Notes: generated by a model not told the origin, from the letters alone. DNA of 64,000 nt from Candidatus Saccharimonadaceae bacterium ML1 (GCA_030253535.1 CP124550.1:800134-864133); one strand, 5' to 3'. Positions 25,831-36,705 are shown, counted from the stretch's first letter. Numbers and translations: made by a program.

Positions 25831-26840
25831 GATTTCGGCGCAATACACGTTTTGTCATGTTTTGAACTATACAGCCACCACAATGCCATTGCAAACATTG
25901 CCGCTGCTACCGCCAAAAGATACACTGATTGAACCATCGGCACATGATAGATAGAGAGTAATCCAGCAAGCAATAGCATAAATACCCACCAGCTCATCAA
26001 CCGCCCAGCGAGCGCGATGTAAACTAACTGGTCTGCAAGCACATGTTCATAACAACAACGCCATAAACACCACCACGCACCACCGATCACGGAGCTAGCA
26101 ATCAGCCCAAGTCCAATTTGAAAATGATGGCTAGCAAGCCACATCGCGGCAACACCAATTGCCATCAATCCACCTGAAATGATAAGCGTTGCTTTTGGGC
26201 CATGACACACCAGAAACGTTCGTTTACCCGTTGCACGGTCGCCTTTTTCGTCGCGAAAATCTTTCAAAAACAGCCGCCCCATAAACAGCATAAATAAACC
26301 TGCGATACTTATCATTATCTCTACTGTCATATGCGATTTCCCAAGCATATACACCAATCCAGCCGGATACAATACATATCCCACCGGTAGTAGTAATAAT
26401 GCCAGCACACCACGCGCCGATATACGGAACGGGCGCATTGAATAAGCGTAATTCAAAAATAATAGTACTACCGCACACCATACAGATCGCATATCAATTG
26501 CCGCCCATAGCCCGATTAATATAATTTCTAAAAAGTGTAATATCGTCCATAACGTTTTGCTATCGCTTGACTGATTGACAAGAGGTCGGTCGGATGCATC
26601 ATCGCGATGCGTTAAGTTAATCATATCAACTTCATAATCGCTCAAATCATTCACTGCTACTGCATGCATATACCAACACGAGATCAAGACAACAATTACC
26701 GTTAATTGCCACCACGAAGGCAGGTCGCCGCATACTATCATCCACACAAGCAGTGTCTGTAAAATCAAAAGTGTCGCTGTTTTTGGGCGCAGTAGTTGCC
26801 ATAACACGCGCCCATACCGCAGAATTATCACTATAGACAT
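25791..26840 (-). CDS. UbiA-family membrane prenyltransferase
   Basis: About eight or nine membrane helices carry both Asp-rich motifs of the family: NDLSDYEVDMIN and KDFRDEKGD. These bind the prenyl diphosphate with Mg2+. Members prenylate quinone rings, or (DPPR synthases) phosphoribose in cell-wall arabinan biosynthesis. With no quinone genes here and many glycan genes, a lipid-sugar role is possible. ATG 26840 (MSIVIILRYGR) overlaps the upstream membrane gene by ten bases and is preferred over 26900. Confidence 0.8.
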   Translation of the reverse strand: MSIVIILRYGRVLWQLLRPKTATLLILQTLLVWMIVCGDLPSWWQLTVIVVLISCWYMHAVAVNDLSDYEVDMINLTHRDDASDRPLVNQSSDSKTLWTILHFLEIILIGLWAAIDMRSVWCAVVLLFLNYAYSMRPFRISARGVLALLLLPVGYVLYPAGLVYMLGKSHMTVEIMISIAGLFMLFMGRLFLKDFRDEKGDRATGKRTFLVCHGPKATLIISGGLMAIGVAAMWLASHHFQIGLGLIASSVIGGAWWCLWRCCYEHVLADQLVYIALAGRLMSWWVFMLLLAGLLSIYHVPMVQSVYLLAVAAAMFAMALWWLYSSKHDKTCIAPKSHVKRNESHNSSN

Positions 26841-27439
26841 TTCGAGCTTCGCGCACACGCAACTGCTTGATTTGTCATCAAAAATAACACAACTACCCAC
26901 ACAAGCCCCATAATGCCGCCGCTTAGTATACCAACAAGCGCAGCAGCACGTAGACCAGCCTCCGGCGCACTAAGTTGCACGTCAGCAAGTGCCGAGGTGT
27001 ATGACTTTATCTCTGGATTATTTGTGCTCGCTTCGTAAAGATAACAGTACACTTGTCGCGAACAGCGCAACTGTTTAAAAAGAAAACCGAGGCAGATCAC
27101 CGGCGCTAGTACCCCAGCGCAACAAAATACCGAAATAAAGACGACTGCGCCAATGAGCGTCGACGCCGCACCGCGCGCCAAAAGCTCACTAATCAGCACC
27201 ATCACGATAATTGACGTTACTATAAATGCCGCAACAACACTGTAATATATTAGATACGCCGTGCGTGTCGTATGCCCTATTATCGTTTGAAAATCGCGTT
27301 TTATCTGTTGATCAATCATGGGGTCGCTCATTATTTTTTGCGTTGCTGCCAGCACGCCACGCCGAACGCTAAAACCTGAACTTGCCAGTACTATACCTAT
27401 TGCAATACCTGTTAGATTGATGAGGGCAATGACATCCAT
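26831..27439 (-). CDS. Hypothetical membrane protein
   Basis: Four or five membrane helices, no recognised family. ATG 27439 is preferred over an upstream TTG because a TATACT lies ten bases before it on the minus strand. It overlaps the UbiA-like gene and may form a two-gene unit with it. Confidence 0.6.
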   Translation of the reverse strand: MDVIALINLTGIAIGIVLASSGFSVRRGVLAATQKIMSDPMIDQQIKRDFQTIIGHTTRTAYLIYYSVVAAFIVTSIIVMVLISELLARGAASTLIGAVVFISVFCCAGVLAPVICLGFLFKQLRCSRQVYCYLYEASTNNPEIKSYTSALADVQLSAPEAGLRAAALVGILSGGIMGLVWVVVLFLMTNQAVACARSSKCL

Positions 27440-27500
27440 TACTATTTTAAGTATATCCAATTACTAAGCAAAAAACTAGCCGAATACCGCCACAAAACGG

Positions 27501-27512
27501 TATACTATCATT
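27501..27512 (+). promoter_or_regulatory. -10 box of a leaderless gene (27513)
   Basis: TATACT at 27501-27506, then six bases, then ATG 27513. There is no room for a Shine-Dalgarno, so the transcript would begin at or next to the start codon. Confidence 0.6.
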
Positions 27513-28631
27513 ATGGCTACTCCGAAAATTGCGATCGTGTGCGAATTTCTCACCGTGATGGGCGGCGCCGAGAATGTCGTGCTTGCGATGCACGAAGCCT
27601 TCCCTAGTGCGCCGATTTATACCGCGCTATACAAGCCCGAAGCTGTGCCCGCGTTCAACCACGCCGATGTACGCACATCAAAATTACAAAAATTACCAAA
27701 ATTCCTGCGCAAAACACACCGGCTATTTCCAACGCTCGCAGTCAAGGCATTTCAAGAATTTGATTTAAGCGAGTTTGACATTATTCTTACAAGCGCTTAT
27801 TTGAATGCGAACCAGATCAAAAAATCGCGTCCCGGGCAAAAAATTATTTCGTATTGCCATACGCCCGCGCGCTACTACTGGAGCCACTATGATTTATACC
27901 GCAAGCAACCCGGGTTCGGCATGCTTAATCCAGTCATACGAGCGCTGATGCCGATTCTCGTACCGCACCAGCGAAAACTTGACTACGAAGCAGCGCAGCG
28001 CGTGGACGTTTGGATTGCCAACAGCACCGAAACGCAAAAGCGCATCAAAACCTATTACGGCAAGCAGGCAACCGTCATTCACCCGCCAGTTGAGACAAAT
28101 CGATTCACGCCCGCCCGTACGCGCAGCGATTACTACGTCACGCTGGGACGCCAGCTGCCGAATAAACGATTTGATTTGGCGGTGGCGGCATGCACGGAAT
28201 TAGGCGTACCGCTCAAAGTATTCGGCAAAGGAGAAATGCACGACGAACTGCGCAAAATCGCTGGTCCAACGATTGAGTTTTACACCGACCGCTTCGGCGA
28301 CGCCTCCGACGAAGCCGTTGAACGTGCGCTCAATCACGCAAAAGGTTTTGTTTTCCCAAGCGACGAAGATTTCGGCATTGTAAGCGTTGAAGCCCTCGCC
28401 GCCGGCGCACCTGTTATCGGCTATGATAGCGCTGGCACGCGCGATATCGTCACCCAAGGAGAGACTGGCGTGCTCTTCGCCCGCCAAACCGTCGACGATG
28501 TCGCCGAAGCGATAAAACGCGCCGAAACAATTCGTTGGTTCCCGAGCAAACTCAACCGCACAGCACGGCGATTCGACAAGTCGCTCTTCCTCACAAAACT
28601 ACGCAAAGTTGTATACGACCAGTGGCGATAA
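27513..28631 (+). CDS. GT4-family glycosyltransferase
   Basis: This is a GT-B fold enzyme. The N-terminal half has MGGAENVVLAM (acceptor loop) and YCHTPARYYWSHYDLY. The C-terminal half has YYVTLGRQLPNKRFDLAVAA and the donor-binding EDFGIVSVEALAAGAPVIGYDSAGTRDIV (E-x7-E). It resembles mannosyl-/rhamnosyltransferases of lipid-linked polysaccharides. The stop is immediately followed by the stop of the convergent cytidylyltransferase-like gene. Confidence 0.9.
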   Translation: MATPKIAIVCEFLTVMGGAENVVLAMHEAFPSAPIYTALYKPEAVPAFNHADVRTSKLQKLPKFLRKTHRLFPTLAVKAFQEFDLSEFDIILTSAYLNANQIKKSRPGQKIISYCHTPARYYWSHYDLYRKQPGFGMLNPVIRALMPILVPHQRKLDYEAAQRVDVWIANSTETQKRIKTYYGKQATVIHPPVETNRFTPARTRSDYYVTLGRQLPNKRFDLAVAACTELGVPLKVFGKGEMHDELRKIAGPTIEFYTDRFGDASDEAVERALNHAKGFVFPSDEDFGIVSVEALAAGAPVIGYDSAGTRDIVTQGETGVLFARQTVDDVAEAIKRAETIRWFPSKLNRTARRFDKSLFLTKLRKVVYDQWR

Positions 28632-29066
28632 CTATTCGTTGCCTGTTGCCCGATTAATACGCGTCGATGAGTCGGGTTTACCCGCACCCGCGTCAAAACG
28701 CATCGTGATGTTGTGTTTTCTACACACATCTGCCTCCGGAATTGCTTTTTCAGTATCACGATCGCCGCCGTTTGCAAAAATCAATTCGTCGCCCGGATAC
28801 TGCCCTGCTACCATTTCGAGCGTTTTAATGATCGTCGGATCTTCATCAACTGAAAGCACTACCTGATCAACGCCTTTAAGTGCGCGCATCAAACGCAGGC
28901 GGTTATTTTCATCCAAAATAATCTTGCCTTTTTTTAGCAACTGTTGCTTATCGTTGTTAACGATCACGATCAGTTTATCACCCATCTGCGCCGCTGCCTC
29001 AATCATATCAAGATGTCCGCCGTGCAGCGGATTAAAGTATCCGCTTACAATCACAATTTTCATCAT
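28632..29066 (-). CDS. Cytidylyltransferase-like nucleotidyltransferase (RfaE/TagD type)
   Basis: GYFNPLHGGHLDMIEAA contains the HxGH motif of the nucleotidylyltransferase superfamily. FANGGDRDT matches the ISGG-like second motif region, which in heptose and glycerol-phosphate enzymes activates a sugar or polyol phosphate with CTP or ATP. The final STRINRA is near the family's xSSTxI motif. The substrate is undecided. The gene begins with two ATG codons after GGAGGA. Confidence 0.82.
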   Translation of the reverse strand: MMKIVIVSGYFNPLHGGHLDMIEAAAQMGDKLIVIVNNDKQQLLKKGKIILDENNRLRLMRALKGVDQVVLSVDEDPTIIKTLEMVAGQYPGDELIFANGGDRDTEKAIPEADVCRKHNITMRFDAGAGKPDSSTRINRATGNE

Positions 29067-29080
29067 CTATCCTCCGTCAT

Positions 29081-29115
29081 TTGCTGTCTAACGCTCTTTA
29101 TTTTATCATAGAATT
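29081..29115 (+). promoter_or_regulatory. galE promoter, leaderless layout
   Basis: TTGCTG (29081-29086), 17 bases, TATCAT (29104-29109), then six bases to ATG 29116. Confidence 0.65.
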
Positions 29116-30132
29116 ATGAAAACAATCCTTGTTACGGGCGGCGCCGGCTACATTGGCAGCCATACGCTCATAGAACTTATCGCACATAATTTTAACGTTG
29201 TCGTAATCGATAATCTCGTAAACGCTAATGTCGAAAGTCTGCGGCGCGTCGAGAAAATTACAAACACAACTATTCCATTCATTCAAGCAGACGTTCGCGA
29301 TCAAGCGGCACTTGATGATATTTTCACAACGAATACTATTGACGCCGTGATTCACTTCGCGGGACTCAAAGCAGTCGGCGAATCGGTCGCCAAGCCGCTT
29401 GAGTATTACAATAATAATCTCGTTTCAACGCTCTCGCTACTTGACGCAATGCGCAAACATAACGTGAATAAATTAGTCTTCTCCAGTTCAGCAACCGTGT
29501 ATGGCACGCCGAACGAGCTTCCCTTGCGCGAAACCTCGCAAACCGGCATCGGTATCACAAATCCGTACGGCTGGACAAAATACATGATTGAGCAAATTAT
29601 ACGTGATTACAGCGCTGCTCATGCTGATTTTCAGGCAACAATTTTGCGCTACTTCAATCCGATCGGCGCCCACGAATCCGGTATGATCGGCGAAGATCCA
29701 AACGGTATTCCGAATAATTTATTGCCGTACGTGGCGCAAGTCGCCGTTGGCAAGTTAGCGAGCGTCGGCGTATTTGGCAACGATTACGATACGCCAGATG
29801 GTACAGGCGTACGCGATTATATTCATGTCGTTGATTTGGCGCGCGGACATGTCGCTGCCTTGCAGCATATGCAAGCGGGCGCGCACGTATACAACCTCGG
29901 CACAGGGTACGGCACGTCAGTTCTCGAAATCATTCACGCGTTTAGCGAAGCGTGCGGCAAAGACCTGCCATACGAAATCAAACCGCGCCGCGCAGGCGAT
30001 ATCGCCGCCTGCTACGCTGATTGCAGTAAAGCCGAACGCGAGCTTGGCTGGCGCGCCGAGTTAACAGTCAAAGACGCGTGCCGCGACAGTTGGCGCTGGC
30101 AATCGCAGAACCCAAATGGCTATTCGTCGTGA
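29116..30132 (+). CDS. galE: UDP-glucose 4-epimerase
   Basis: GalE interconverts UDP-glucose and UDP-galactose (or their N-acetyl forms) with bound NAD. GGAGYIGSHT is the NAD-binding motif, DVRD and FAGLKAVGES follow, and the catalytic SSSATVYG plus YGWTK (Tyr/Lys) are intact. The 338-residue length is typical. It supplies galactose-type donors for the surrounding glycosyltransferases. Confidence 0.95.
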   Translation: MKTILVTGGAGYIGSHTLIELIAHNFNVVVIDNLVNANVESLRRVEKITNTTIPFIQADVRDQAALDDIFTTNTIDAVIHFAGLKAVGESVAKPLEYYNNNLVSTLSLLDAMRKHNVNKLVFSSSATVYGTPNELPLRETSQTGIGITNPYGWTKYMIEQIIRDYSAAHADFQATILRYFNPIGAHESGMIGEDPNGIPNNLLPYVAQVAVGKLASVGVFGNDYDTPDGTGVRDYIHVVDLARGHVAALQHMQAGAHVYNLGTGYGTSVLEIIHAFSEACGKDLPYEIKPRRAGDIAACYADCSKAERELGWRAELTVKDACRDSWRWQSQNPNGYSS

Positions 30133-30135
30133 TGA

Positions 30136-31161
<1,026 letters not shown>

Positions 31162-31171
31162 GGAGAATGGT

Positions 31172-31741
31172 ATGAATTTTGATCCGTCAGCATATAACGA
31201 ATTAACCGTCACCGAATCGCCGATTCCTGGTCTGTTCGTCGTGAAGTTGCCTGTCCACGGCGATAACCGCGGCTGGTTCAAAGAAAATTATCAAAAAGAA
31301 AAAATGGAGGCTCTCGGCTTACCTAAGTTTACAATCGTGCAAAACAATATCAGTTTCAACGATAAAGCCGGCGCGACGCGCGGTTTGCACGCCGAACCGT
31401 GGAATAAATTTATCTCGACAGCAAACGGACGCGTATTTGGTGCGTGGTGCGATTTGCGAAAAGGCGAAAACTTCGGCCGCGTATTTACGCATGAAATTAA
31501 TCCGGGAACAGCGATCTTCGTGCCGCAAGGCGTTGCTAACGGCTACCAAACGCTTGACGACAACGTCGCTTACACCTATCTTGTTGACGCGCACTGGTCG
31601 CCAGACGCGCAGTATACGTTCGTCAATTTATTCGATCCAGCCCTTGGCATTGATTGGCCAATCTCGCAAAAAGACGCGATTATTTCCAGTAAAGACGCTG
31701 CTCATCCGTTATTAGCAAATGTAATTCCTCTGGAGGTTTAA
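31172..31741 (+). CDS. rfbC: dTDP-4-dehydrorhamnose 3,5-epimerase
   Basis: This is a cupin-fold RmlC. DNRGWFKENYQ, the catalytic-His block ATRGLHAEPWNKF, GRVFGAWCDLRKGENFGR and the core IFVPQGVANGYQTLDDNVAYTYLVD are all recognisable. The start at 31172 follows AGGAG and is chosen over much longer readings that overlap rfbB. The product is 189 residues. Confidence 0.93.
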   Translation: MNFDPSAYNELTVTESPIPGLFVVKLPVHGDNRGWFKENYQKEKMEALGLPKFTIVQNNISFNDKAGATRGLHAEPWNKFISTANGRVFGAWCDLRKGENFGRVFTHEINPGTAIFVPQGVANGYQTLDDNVAYTYLVDAHWSPDAQYTFVNLFDPALGIDWPISQKDAIISSKDAAHPLLANVIPLEV

Positions 31742-31743
31742 CT

Positions 31744-32607
31744 ATGGACGACAATAAAATCTTTATCGTTGGCGCAAACGGGCAACTTGGCACGGCATTG
31801 CGCGCGCAATATCCTAATAGCAGGTTTGCCGATATAACCGAGCTTGATATCACAGACCGTGATTCTGTTGAAAATTTTGACTGGTCTCAGATTGAAATAA
31901 TTCTCAATGCCGCCGCATTTACAAATGTTGATGCCGCCGAAACGCCGGAGGGTCGTGTCGCCGCATGGAAAGTAAACGCCGAAGCGGTCGCAAATCTCAC
32001 GCGTGTTTGTCTGAAACACGATATGACGCTTGTGCACATTTCAAGCGATTATGTGTTTGACGGCACACGTGAACCACATCTTGAAACTGAGAGTTTCAGC
32101 CCCTTATCTGTCTACGGCGATAGTAAAGCTGCGGGCGATATTGTTATTAGTCTATTACCAAAACACTACGTCTTACGCACCACCTGGGTCATCGGTGAAG
32201 GTAAAAACTTCGTCCGTACCATGCTCGAACTCGCTAAAAAGAATATTTCACCAACAGTCGTGTCCGACCAGATCGGACGGCTGACCTTTACATCGGAACT
32301 CGTACGAGCAATTGATCACTTACTCACCACGCACGCTGATTATGGTACGTATAACGTCACCAACGACGGACCGCTAGCGAGCTGGGCTGATATCACCCGG
32401 CAAATCTTCACGCTCGCCAGTCGCGATGACCTGACTGTCACCGACACAACCACTGCCGAATACTTTGCCAATAAGCCTGGTGTCGCACCGCGACCGCTCG
32501 GATCGGACATGAGCCTCGACAAACTGCATGCGACAGGATTTACTAGCCGCAATTGGCAAGACGATCTATCTGAATATATCAAGAAAGAGACGACAAACCT
32601 GCGTTAA
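31744..32607 (+). CDS. rfbD: dTDP-4-dehydrorhamnose reductase
   Basis: RmlD reduces the 4-keto group to give dTDP-L-rhamnose with NAD(P)H. GANGQLGTAL is the nucleotide motif, ISSDYVFDG the catalytic Ser/Thr strand, and LSVYGDSKAAGD the YxxxK pair. The start follows GGAGGT two bases after rfbC. Its last codons form the first copy of a 32-base tandem repeat. Confidence 0.94.
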   Translation: MDDNKIFIVGANGQLGTALRAQYPNSRFADITELDITDRDSVENFDWSQIEIILNAAAFTNVDAAETPEGRVAAWKVNAEAVANLTRVCLKHDMTLVHISSDYVFDGTREPHLETESFSPLSVYGDSKAAGDIVISLLPKHYVLRTTWVIGEGKNFVRTMLELAKKNISPTVVSDQIGRLTFTSELVRAIDHLLTTHADYGTYNVTNDGPLASWADITRQIFTLASRDDLTVTDTTTAEYFANKPGVAPRPLGSDMSLDKLHATGFTSRNWQDDLSEYIKKETTNLR

Positions 32608-32677
32608 TCACCGTTTTTTCGACGGTTGACCTGCGTTAATCACCGTTTTTTCGACGGTTGACCTGCGTTAATCACTA
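32598..32677 (+). repeat. 32-base tandem repeat at the rfbD 3' end
   Basis: Two exact 32-base units (32598-32629 and 32630-32661) and a third partial copy (32662-32675). Each full unit includes the CTGCGTTAA stop context of rfbD and a small hairpin (ACCGT/ACGGT around TTTTTCG). It marks the boundary between rfbD and the inserted AAA ATPase gene. Confidence 0.85.
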
Positions 32678-32693
32678 TGTTACGCTACGATAT

Positions 32694-33857
32694 ATGATTC
32701 AGCGAGATGCTCAATCAACGGTAAAACCCGTTCTTAGTCAAGGGCTTGTCGCTATTATTTATGGCGCTCGACAAACCGGTAAAACAACGCTTGCGAAACA
32801 GGTTGCCACAAACTATAAAAAACCGCTCTACCTCAACTGCGATGATCCAACAGTTGTCGCCAACCTCACAGGACGATCCGCCCAGGAGCTAAAATCATAT
32901 ATCGGAGACACCGATTTTGTCGTCATTGATGAGGCGCAGCGGGTCGAAAATATTGGAATATCGCTGAAGCTGCTACACGACAGCTACCCGAGCATCCCGC
33001 TGCTCGTCACTGGATCGTCTAGCCTTGATTTAGCGAATCGCGTCGCTGAACCTCTTACCGGACGAAGTATTGAAATCCAGCTTTATCCCCTTAGCGTGCG
33101 AGAAGTGTCTACAGATACCCCATCAATGCTGGCTCACGCCCGTACGCTAGCTGTGCGCGGCGGTTATCCTGGTATGTGGACACTTTCTGGAGAAGAAGCA
33201 TCGAAACGTCTTCGTAATATGGCTATCAATTACATATTCCGCGATGCTTTCTCGCCTGTTGTTGTTTACGACCAAACTATCTTAAACAACTTGCTACAAC
33301 TGCTTGCATACCAGATAGGAAACGAAGTGAACTACAGCGAGCTCAGCCGAAAACTAGGCGTCAGCCGCGAAACTGTCGAACGCTACATTGATTTGCTGGA
33401 AAAAGCATTTATCGTTTTCAGACTCAATCAATACCGTAAAAATCTCCGAGCCGAGGTTGGTAGGCTTCGGAAAATATATTTTATAGATCTCGGTATACGT
33501 AACGCTCTAATTAATGATTTTCGCCCTCTGCATATTCGTGAAGACGCTGGATCTCTATGGGAAAATTTTTGCATCCTTGAACGTAGAAAATACCTCTCTA
33601 CGACAGACCGTCTTGTTCGTTCGTATTACTGGCGAAATAGCAAGAAGCAAGAAATTGACCTTATTGAAGATGAACAAGATGTTGTTCGGGCATTTGAAAT
33701 AAAATATGGTAAAAAAGAACCTAAGGTTCCTACAGAGTTCACGAAATTATACCCAAATAGCGAGTATACTGTCGTTAATCCAAGTAATTTCAATGATACG
33801 TTATTTCGAGCATTGCCTGATGATAAAATAAGTTTGTTCCAAGGAGGATTACTATGA
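32694..33857 (+). CDS. AAA ATPase with DUF4143 domain
   Basis: Residues after the start carry a Walker A in [15 protein letters not shown], Walker B in [10 protein letters not shown], the [11 protein letters not shown] sensor segment, a winged helix ([27 protein letters not shown]), and a C-terminal DUF4143 region with KQEIDLI and AFEIKYGK (PD-(D/E)xK-like). Such ATPases are widespread in mobile and host-associated genomes, with undefined roles. ATG 32694 is chosen over 32658, which lies in the repeat. Its last codons contain the AAGGAGG of rfbA, with an ATGA overlap. Confidence 0.85.
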   Translation: MIQRDAQSTVKPVLSQGLVAIIYGARQTGKTTLAKQVATNYKKPLYLNCDDPTVVANLTGRSAQELKSYIGDTDFVVIDEAQRVENIGISLKLLHDSYPSIPLLVTGSSSLDLANRVAEPLTGRSIEIQLYPLSVREVSTDTPSMLAHARTLAVRGGYPGMWTLSGEEASKRLRNMAINYIFRDAFSPVVVYDQTILNNLLQLLAYQIGNEVNYSELSRKLGVSRETVERYIDLLEKAFIVFRLNQYRKNLRAEVGRLRKIYFIDLGIRNALINDFRPLHIREDAGSLWENFCILERRKYLSTTDRLVRSYYWRNSKKQEIDLIEDEQDVVRAFEIKYGKKEPKVPTEFTKLYPNSEYTVVNPSNFNDTLFRALPDDKISLFQGGLL

Positions 33858-34708
33858 AAGGAATAATTCTAGCTGGCGGATCTGGCACGCGCCTCTGGCC
33901 AATTACCAAAGCAATCAGCAAGCAGCTGATGCCAATTTATGACAAGCCGATGATTTACTACCCGCTAACAACGCTGATGCAAGCGGGTATCCGCGAGATT
34001 CTTGTTATTACCACGCCAGAAGACCAGGCTGGATTCAAACGCCTGCTCGGCGATGGTTCACAGTGGGGGCTTGATTTGCATTATGCCATTCAACCAAGCC
34101 CAGACGGACTCGCCCAAGCATTTATCATCGGTGAGGAATTTATCGGTGACGATAAGGTAGCGCTAGTACTCGGCGATAATATCTTTTACGGCGACGCGCT
34201 TGATGACTCCCTGCGTGCCTGCACCAATCCAGATGGCGGCACGGTGTTCGCCTATAAAGTATCCGACCCCGAGCGCTACGGCGTCGTAGAGTTTGACGAA
34301 CATAACCACGCAATGTCAATCGAGGAAAAACCGCAGCAGCCAAAATCAAACTACGCTGTAGTTGGCTTGTATTTCTATGATAACGATGTCGTAGAAATCG
34401 CGAAAAACGTCCAGCCATCAGCGCGCGGCGAATTAGAAATTACTTCAATTAATGCTGAATATTTACGACGCAACAAGCTGAATGTTACTACACTTGAACG
34501 CGGCGATGTATGGCTCGACACCGGCACGATCAATAGCCTAACTGACGCCGAAGACTTCGTCCGCGTCATCCAAACCCGCACCGGACAAATTATTGGCTCA
34601 CCGGAAAAAGTCGCCCACGAACAAGGCTTCATCAGCCGAGAGCAGCTTAACGAACTGGCGCAACCGCTCAAGAAATCAGGTTATGGTAATTATCTATCTT
34701 CTCTATAG
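33854..34708 (+). CDS. rfbA: Glucose-1-phosphate thymidylyltransferase
   Basis: RfbA/RmlA joins dTTP and glucose-1-phosphate to start dTDP-rhamnose synthesis. [33 protein letters not shown] is the nucleotide-binding signature (read in overlapping parts), [10 protein letters not shown] the metal-site strand, and [20 protein letters not shown] the sugar-binding block. It is 284 residues. It is translated from a Shine-Dalgarno inside the preceding ATPase gene. A second, diverged 3' half of an rfbA occurs at 37247-37775. Confidence 0.94.
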   Translation: MKGIILAGGSGTRLWPITKAISKQLMPIYDKPMIYYPLTTLMQAGIREILVITTPEDQAGFKRLLGDGSQWGLDLHYAIQPSPDGLAQAFIIGEEFIGDDKVALVLGDNIFYGDALDDSLRACTNPDGGTVFAYKVSDPERYGVVEFDEHNHAMSIEEKPQQPKSNYAVVGLYFYDNDVVEIAKNVQPSARGELEITSINAEYLRRNKLNVTTLERGDVWLDTGTINSLTDAEDFVRVIQTRTGQIIGSPEKVAHEQGFISREQLNELAQPLKKSGYGNYLSSL

Positions 34709-34855
34709 CTATTCTTATTTATTAAAATTATTGACAAGTATAGGCTTACGGAACGAAACATTCGCTATTGAATATATTATTGGAAACTGATCTATCATCA
34801 TAAAGAGGGTTTTATCTATGGTACGTTGGTTGCCAGAGAAAGAATATATCACACT

Positions 34856-36181
34856 TTAGCCGGTGGTGTTTAGTTCACCAAGTCTATCAATCAATAGCAA
34901 AACAACTAACATTAACAACAGCGACGCTACATACACTACTCTATACCCGCTCGCATACATCGTTGGCGAGACCCACAGCATGGCTGTTGCAGTAGCTGCT
35001 AAGAGACAGCCAGTGATGCATATTGCTGCTTTTTGACGGGATCTTATACCAAAAACAACGGCAATTGCGGCGACAGTCAAAACTAACGCACACAACCAAA
35101 ATATCACCGGAATCCATTGCGCAAAACTACCAACATAGCACCATGAAGCGTGAAAATTAACGATACCACCAAAATGAACTTTGCGTAATAGCATCATAAA
35201 CTCCACATCAAGCATGATAGTTTTAGCTAGCAAGAACACACTAGCGAAACCACCAAGCATGATAGCTAGGACTTTTTTATGGAGCCGCCAAAGCATTATA
35301 CATAGCAAACACCATACTATTGACAATGACGCTCCTGTATGGTTTATTATAATATCCATAAACCATCGGATGGAAGATTCTGCTCGCACCGCTGTAGGCA
35401 CAGTTAGCATGTCAGGAAGCCAGTTGTTAATCTCCTGCTGGATTCTCAAAACATTACCAGACGCACGAACAACACATAACACACCGATAGACAATAACAC
35501 GGTCATGGCAGCTAATAGCGCTGCAACTTTTTTCGACCGGTTTTTCTGGTGTAAATACCAAGCGAGTACTGCTAAATATATCAGCGCCAGGATAAAACCA
35601 AATTGCTCGTGCGATAAAACTGTAGCAACGCTGGCGATAGACGATACAACTGTTTGTGCGACCGAAATCTTGCGCCGTAAAAATATAGCACAAGGCAAAT
35701 AAATTGCTATTAAGAATAATGTCCCTACCCAGAAATAGTTTACTGAACCAGTTAACCAAAAAACCGATTCTGTCGCTACGCCTTGCGACAGCAGCCATAC
35801 AAATGCACAGCTAGCTGTAAATGCCGCTATATCAGTTTTATGATTATTTACTGTACGGATTGAGCGGTAAAATTTAAAAAGATAAACAGTGCCGACCATA
35901 TACGCAACAGTGTTTAACAGTGCCCAAATAGCTGGTCGAGGTGCCAGTAGCCAAAGCATCATCTCTGGAAAAACTCGGCTGCTCCAGCTGCTCCAACGAT
36001 AGATAATCCAGTCAAACAAGCTAAACTCAACCGTCTTTGCTGCAAACCAGATATCATCATCGCGAAAAACAGTTTTCAATGACATGATAAAAAACACCGC
36101 CGTACATACTACAAAGATGAGCAAAAATGGTCGGTTGCGTTTATCAAGAACAGTATGCTTAAGGTCGCCTAAAAGCTTCAT
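34856..36181 (-). CDS. Multi-pass membrane protein (DUF6056-like)
   Basis: About 11-12 membrane helices. The early loop VFRDDDIWFAAK and the SSWSSRVFPEM segment resemble DUF6056/GT-C-like membrane proteins that use polyprenyl-linked sugars, with the acidic DDD at the outer face as in GT-C enzymes. ATG 36181 is used; an upstream in-frame TTG is unlikely. It lies among GtrA and GT2 genes, so a role in decorating the surface polysaccharide is inferred. Confidence 0.65.
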   Translation of the reverse strand: MKLLGDLKHTVLDKRNRPFLLIFVVCTAVFFIMSLKTVFRDDDIWFAAKTVEFSLFDWIIYRWSSWSSRVFPEMMLWLLAPRPAIWALLNTVAYMVGTVYLFKFYRSIRTVNNHKTDIAAFTASCAFVWLLSQGVATESVFWLTGSVNYFWVGTLFLIAIYLPCAIFLRRKISVAQTVVSSIASVATVLSHEQFGFILALIYLAVLAWYLHQKNRSKKVAALLAAMTVLLSIGVLCVVRASGNVLRIQQEINNWLPDMLTVPTAVRAESSIRWFMDIIINHTGASLSIVWCLLCIMLWRLHKKVLAIMLGGFASVFLLAKTIMLDVEFMMLLRKVHFGGIVNFHASWCYVGSFAQWIPVIFWLCALVLTVAAIAVVFGIRSRQKAAICITGCLLAATATAMLWVSPTMYASGYRVVYVASLLLMLVVLLLIDRLGELNTTG

Positions 36182-36248
36182 GTGTACCAAAATTATACCA
36201 TCATAGATATAAAAAGCAAATGAACCATCCGAGCAGTACTAAGCGTTA

Positions 36249-36644
36249 TTACTTCTTAGAGAAGATAACTAACCTAAATGCCAAGAAATTCCAAACTGCA
36301 CATGCAGCTGTAATGATTATTTTTGCGTGCTGAATTTTTAGCAAATTGAGATTTACGAGCCCAGCGACAGCAGCAGAAGTAGCAATGAGGTTAAAAGCAC
36401 TCAGCGCCGCATACAGAGCTATCTGCGTACGCAGTGAAAAACGATCATCTGTACTATGATTAAACACTCTTTTGCGATTCATCGGAAAATTAAAGAAAAA
36501 ACCCGACAAAAATCCGACTCCACTAGCTAAAAAAGCCTGTAGATGGACGAAATTATATAACATATACGTTACCGAAGTATCAATTATAAGCGTCACCACG
36601 CCCACCACGCCGAATAATACCAGCTGCTGTATAAGTTTTTTCAT
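36249..36644 (-). CDS. GtrA-family membrane protein (copy 1, intact)
   Basis: The 131-residue protein has four membrane helices and the family pattern (FGVVGVVTLIIDTSVTY ... SGFFFNFPMNRKRVF ... WNFLAFRLVIF). GtrA proteins are thought to flip or bind polyprenyl-phosphate-linked sugars made by a GtrB-type GT2. It is closely related to the broken copy at 39735-40156 and lies divergently next to a GT2 gene in both places. Confidence 0.88.
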   Translation of the reverse strand: MKKLIQQLVLFGVVGVVTLIIDTSVTYMLYNFVHLQAFLASGVGFLSGFFFNFPMNRKRVFNHSTDDRFSLRTQIALYAALSAFNLIATSAAVAGLVNLNLLKIQHAKIIITAACAVWNFLAFRLVIFSKK

Positions 36645-36705
36645 AGCTTCCGTGTTATCATATCACGATTTTATGATTTCACACACCCATGATACAATTT
36701 AGGGT

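Noticed and set aside
34709-34855. A 13-codon ORF after rfbA (from about 34818) with a possible ribosome site
   Set aside because: Too short, with no recognisable similarity and no operon link.
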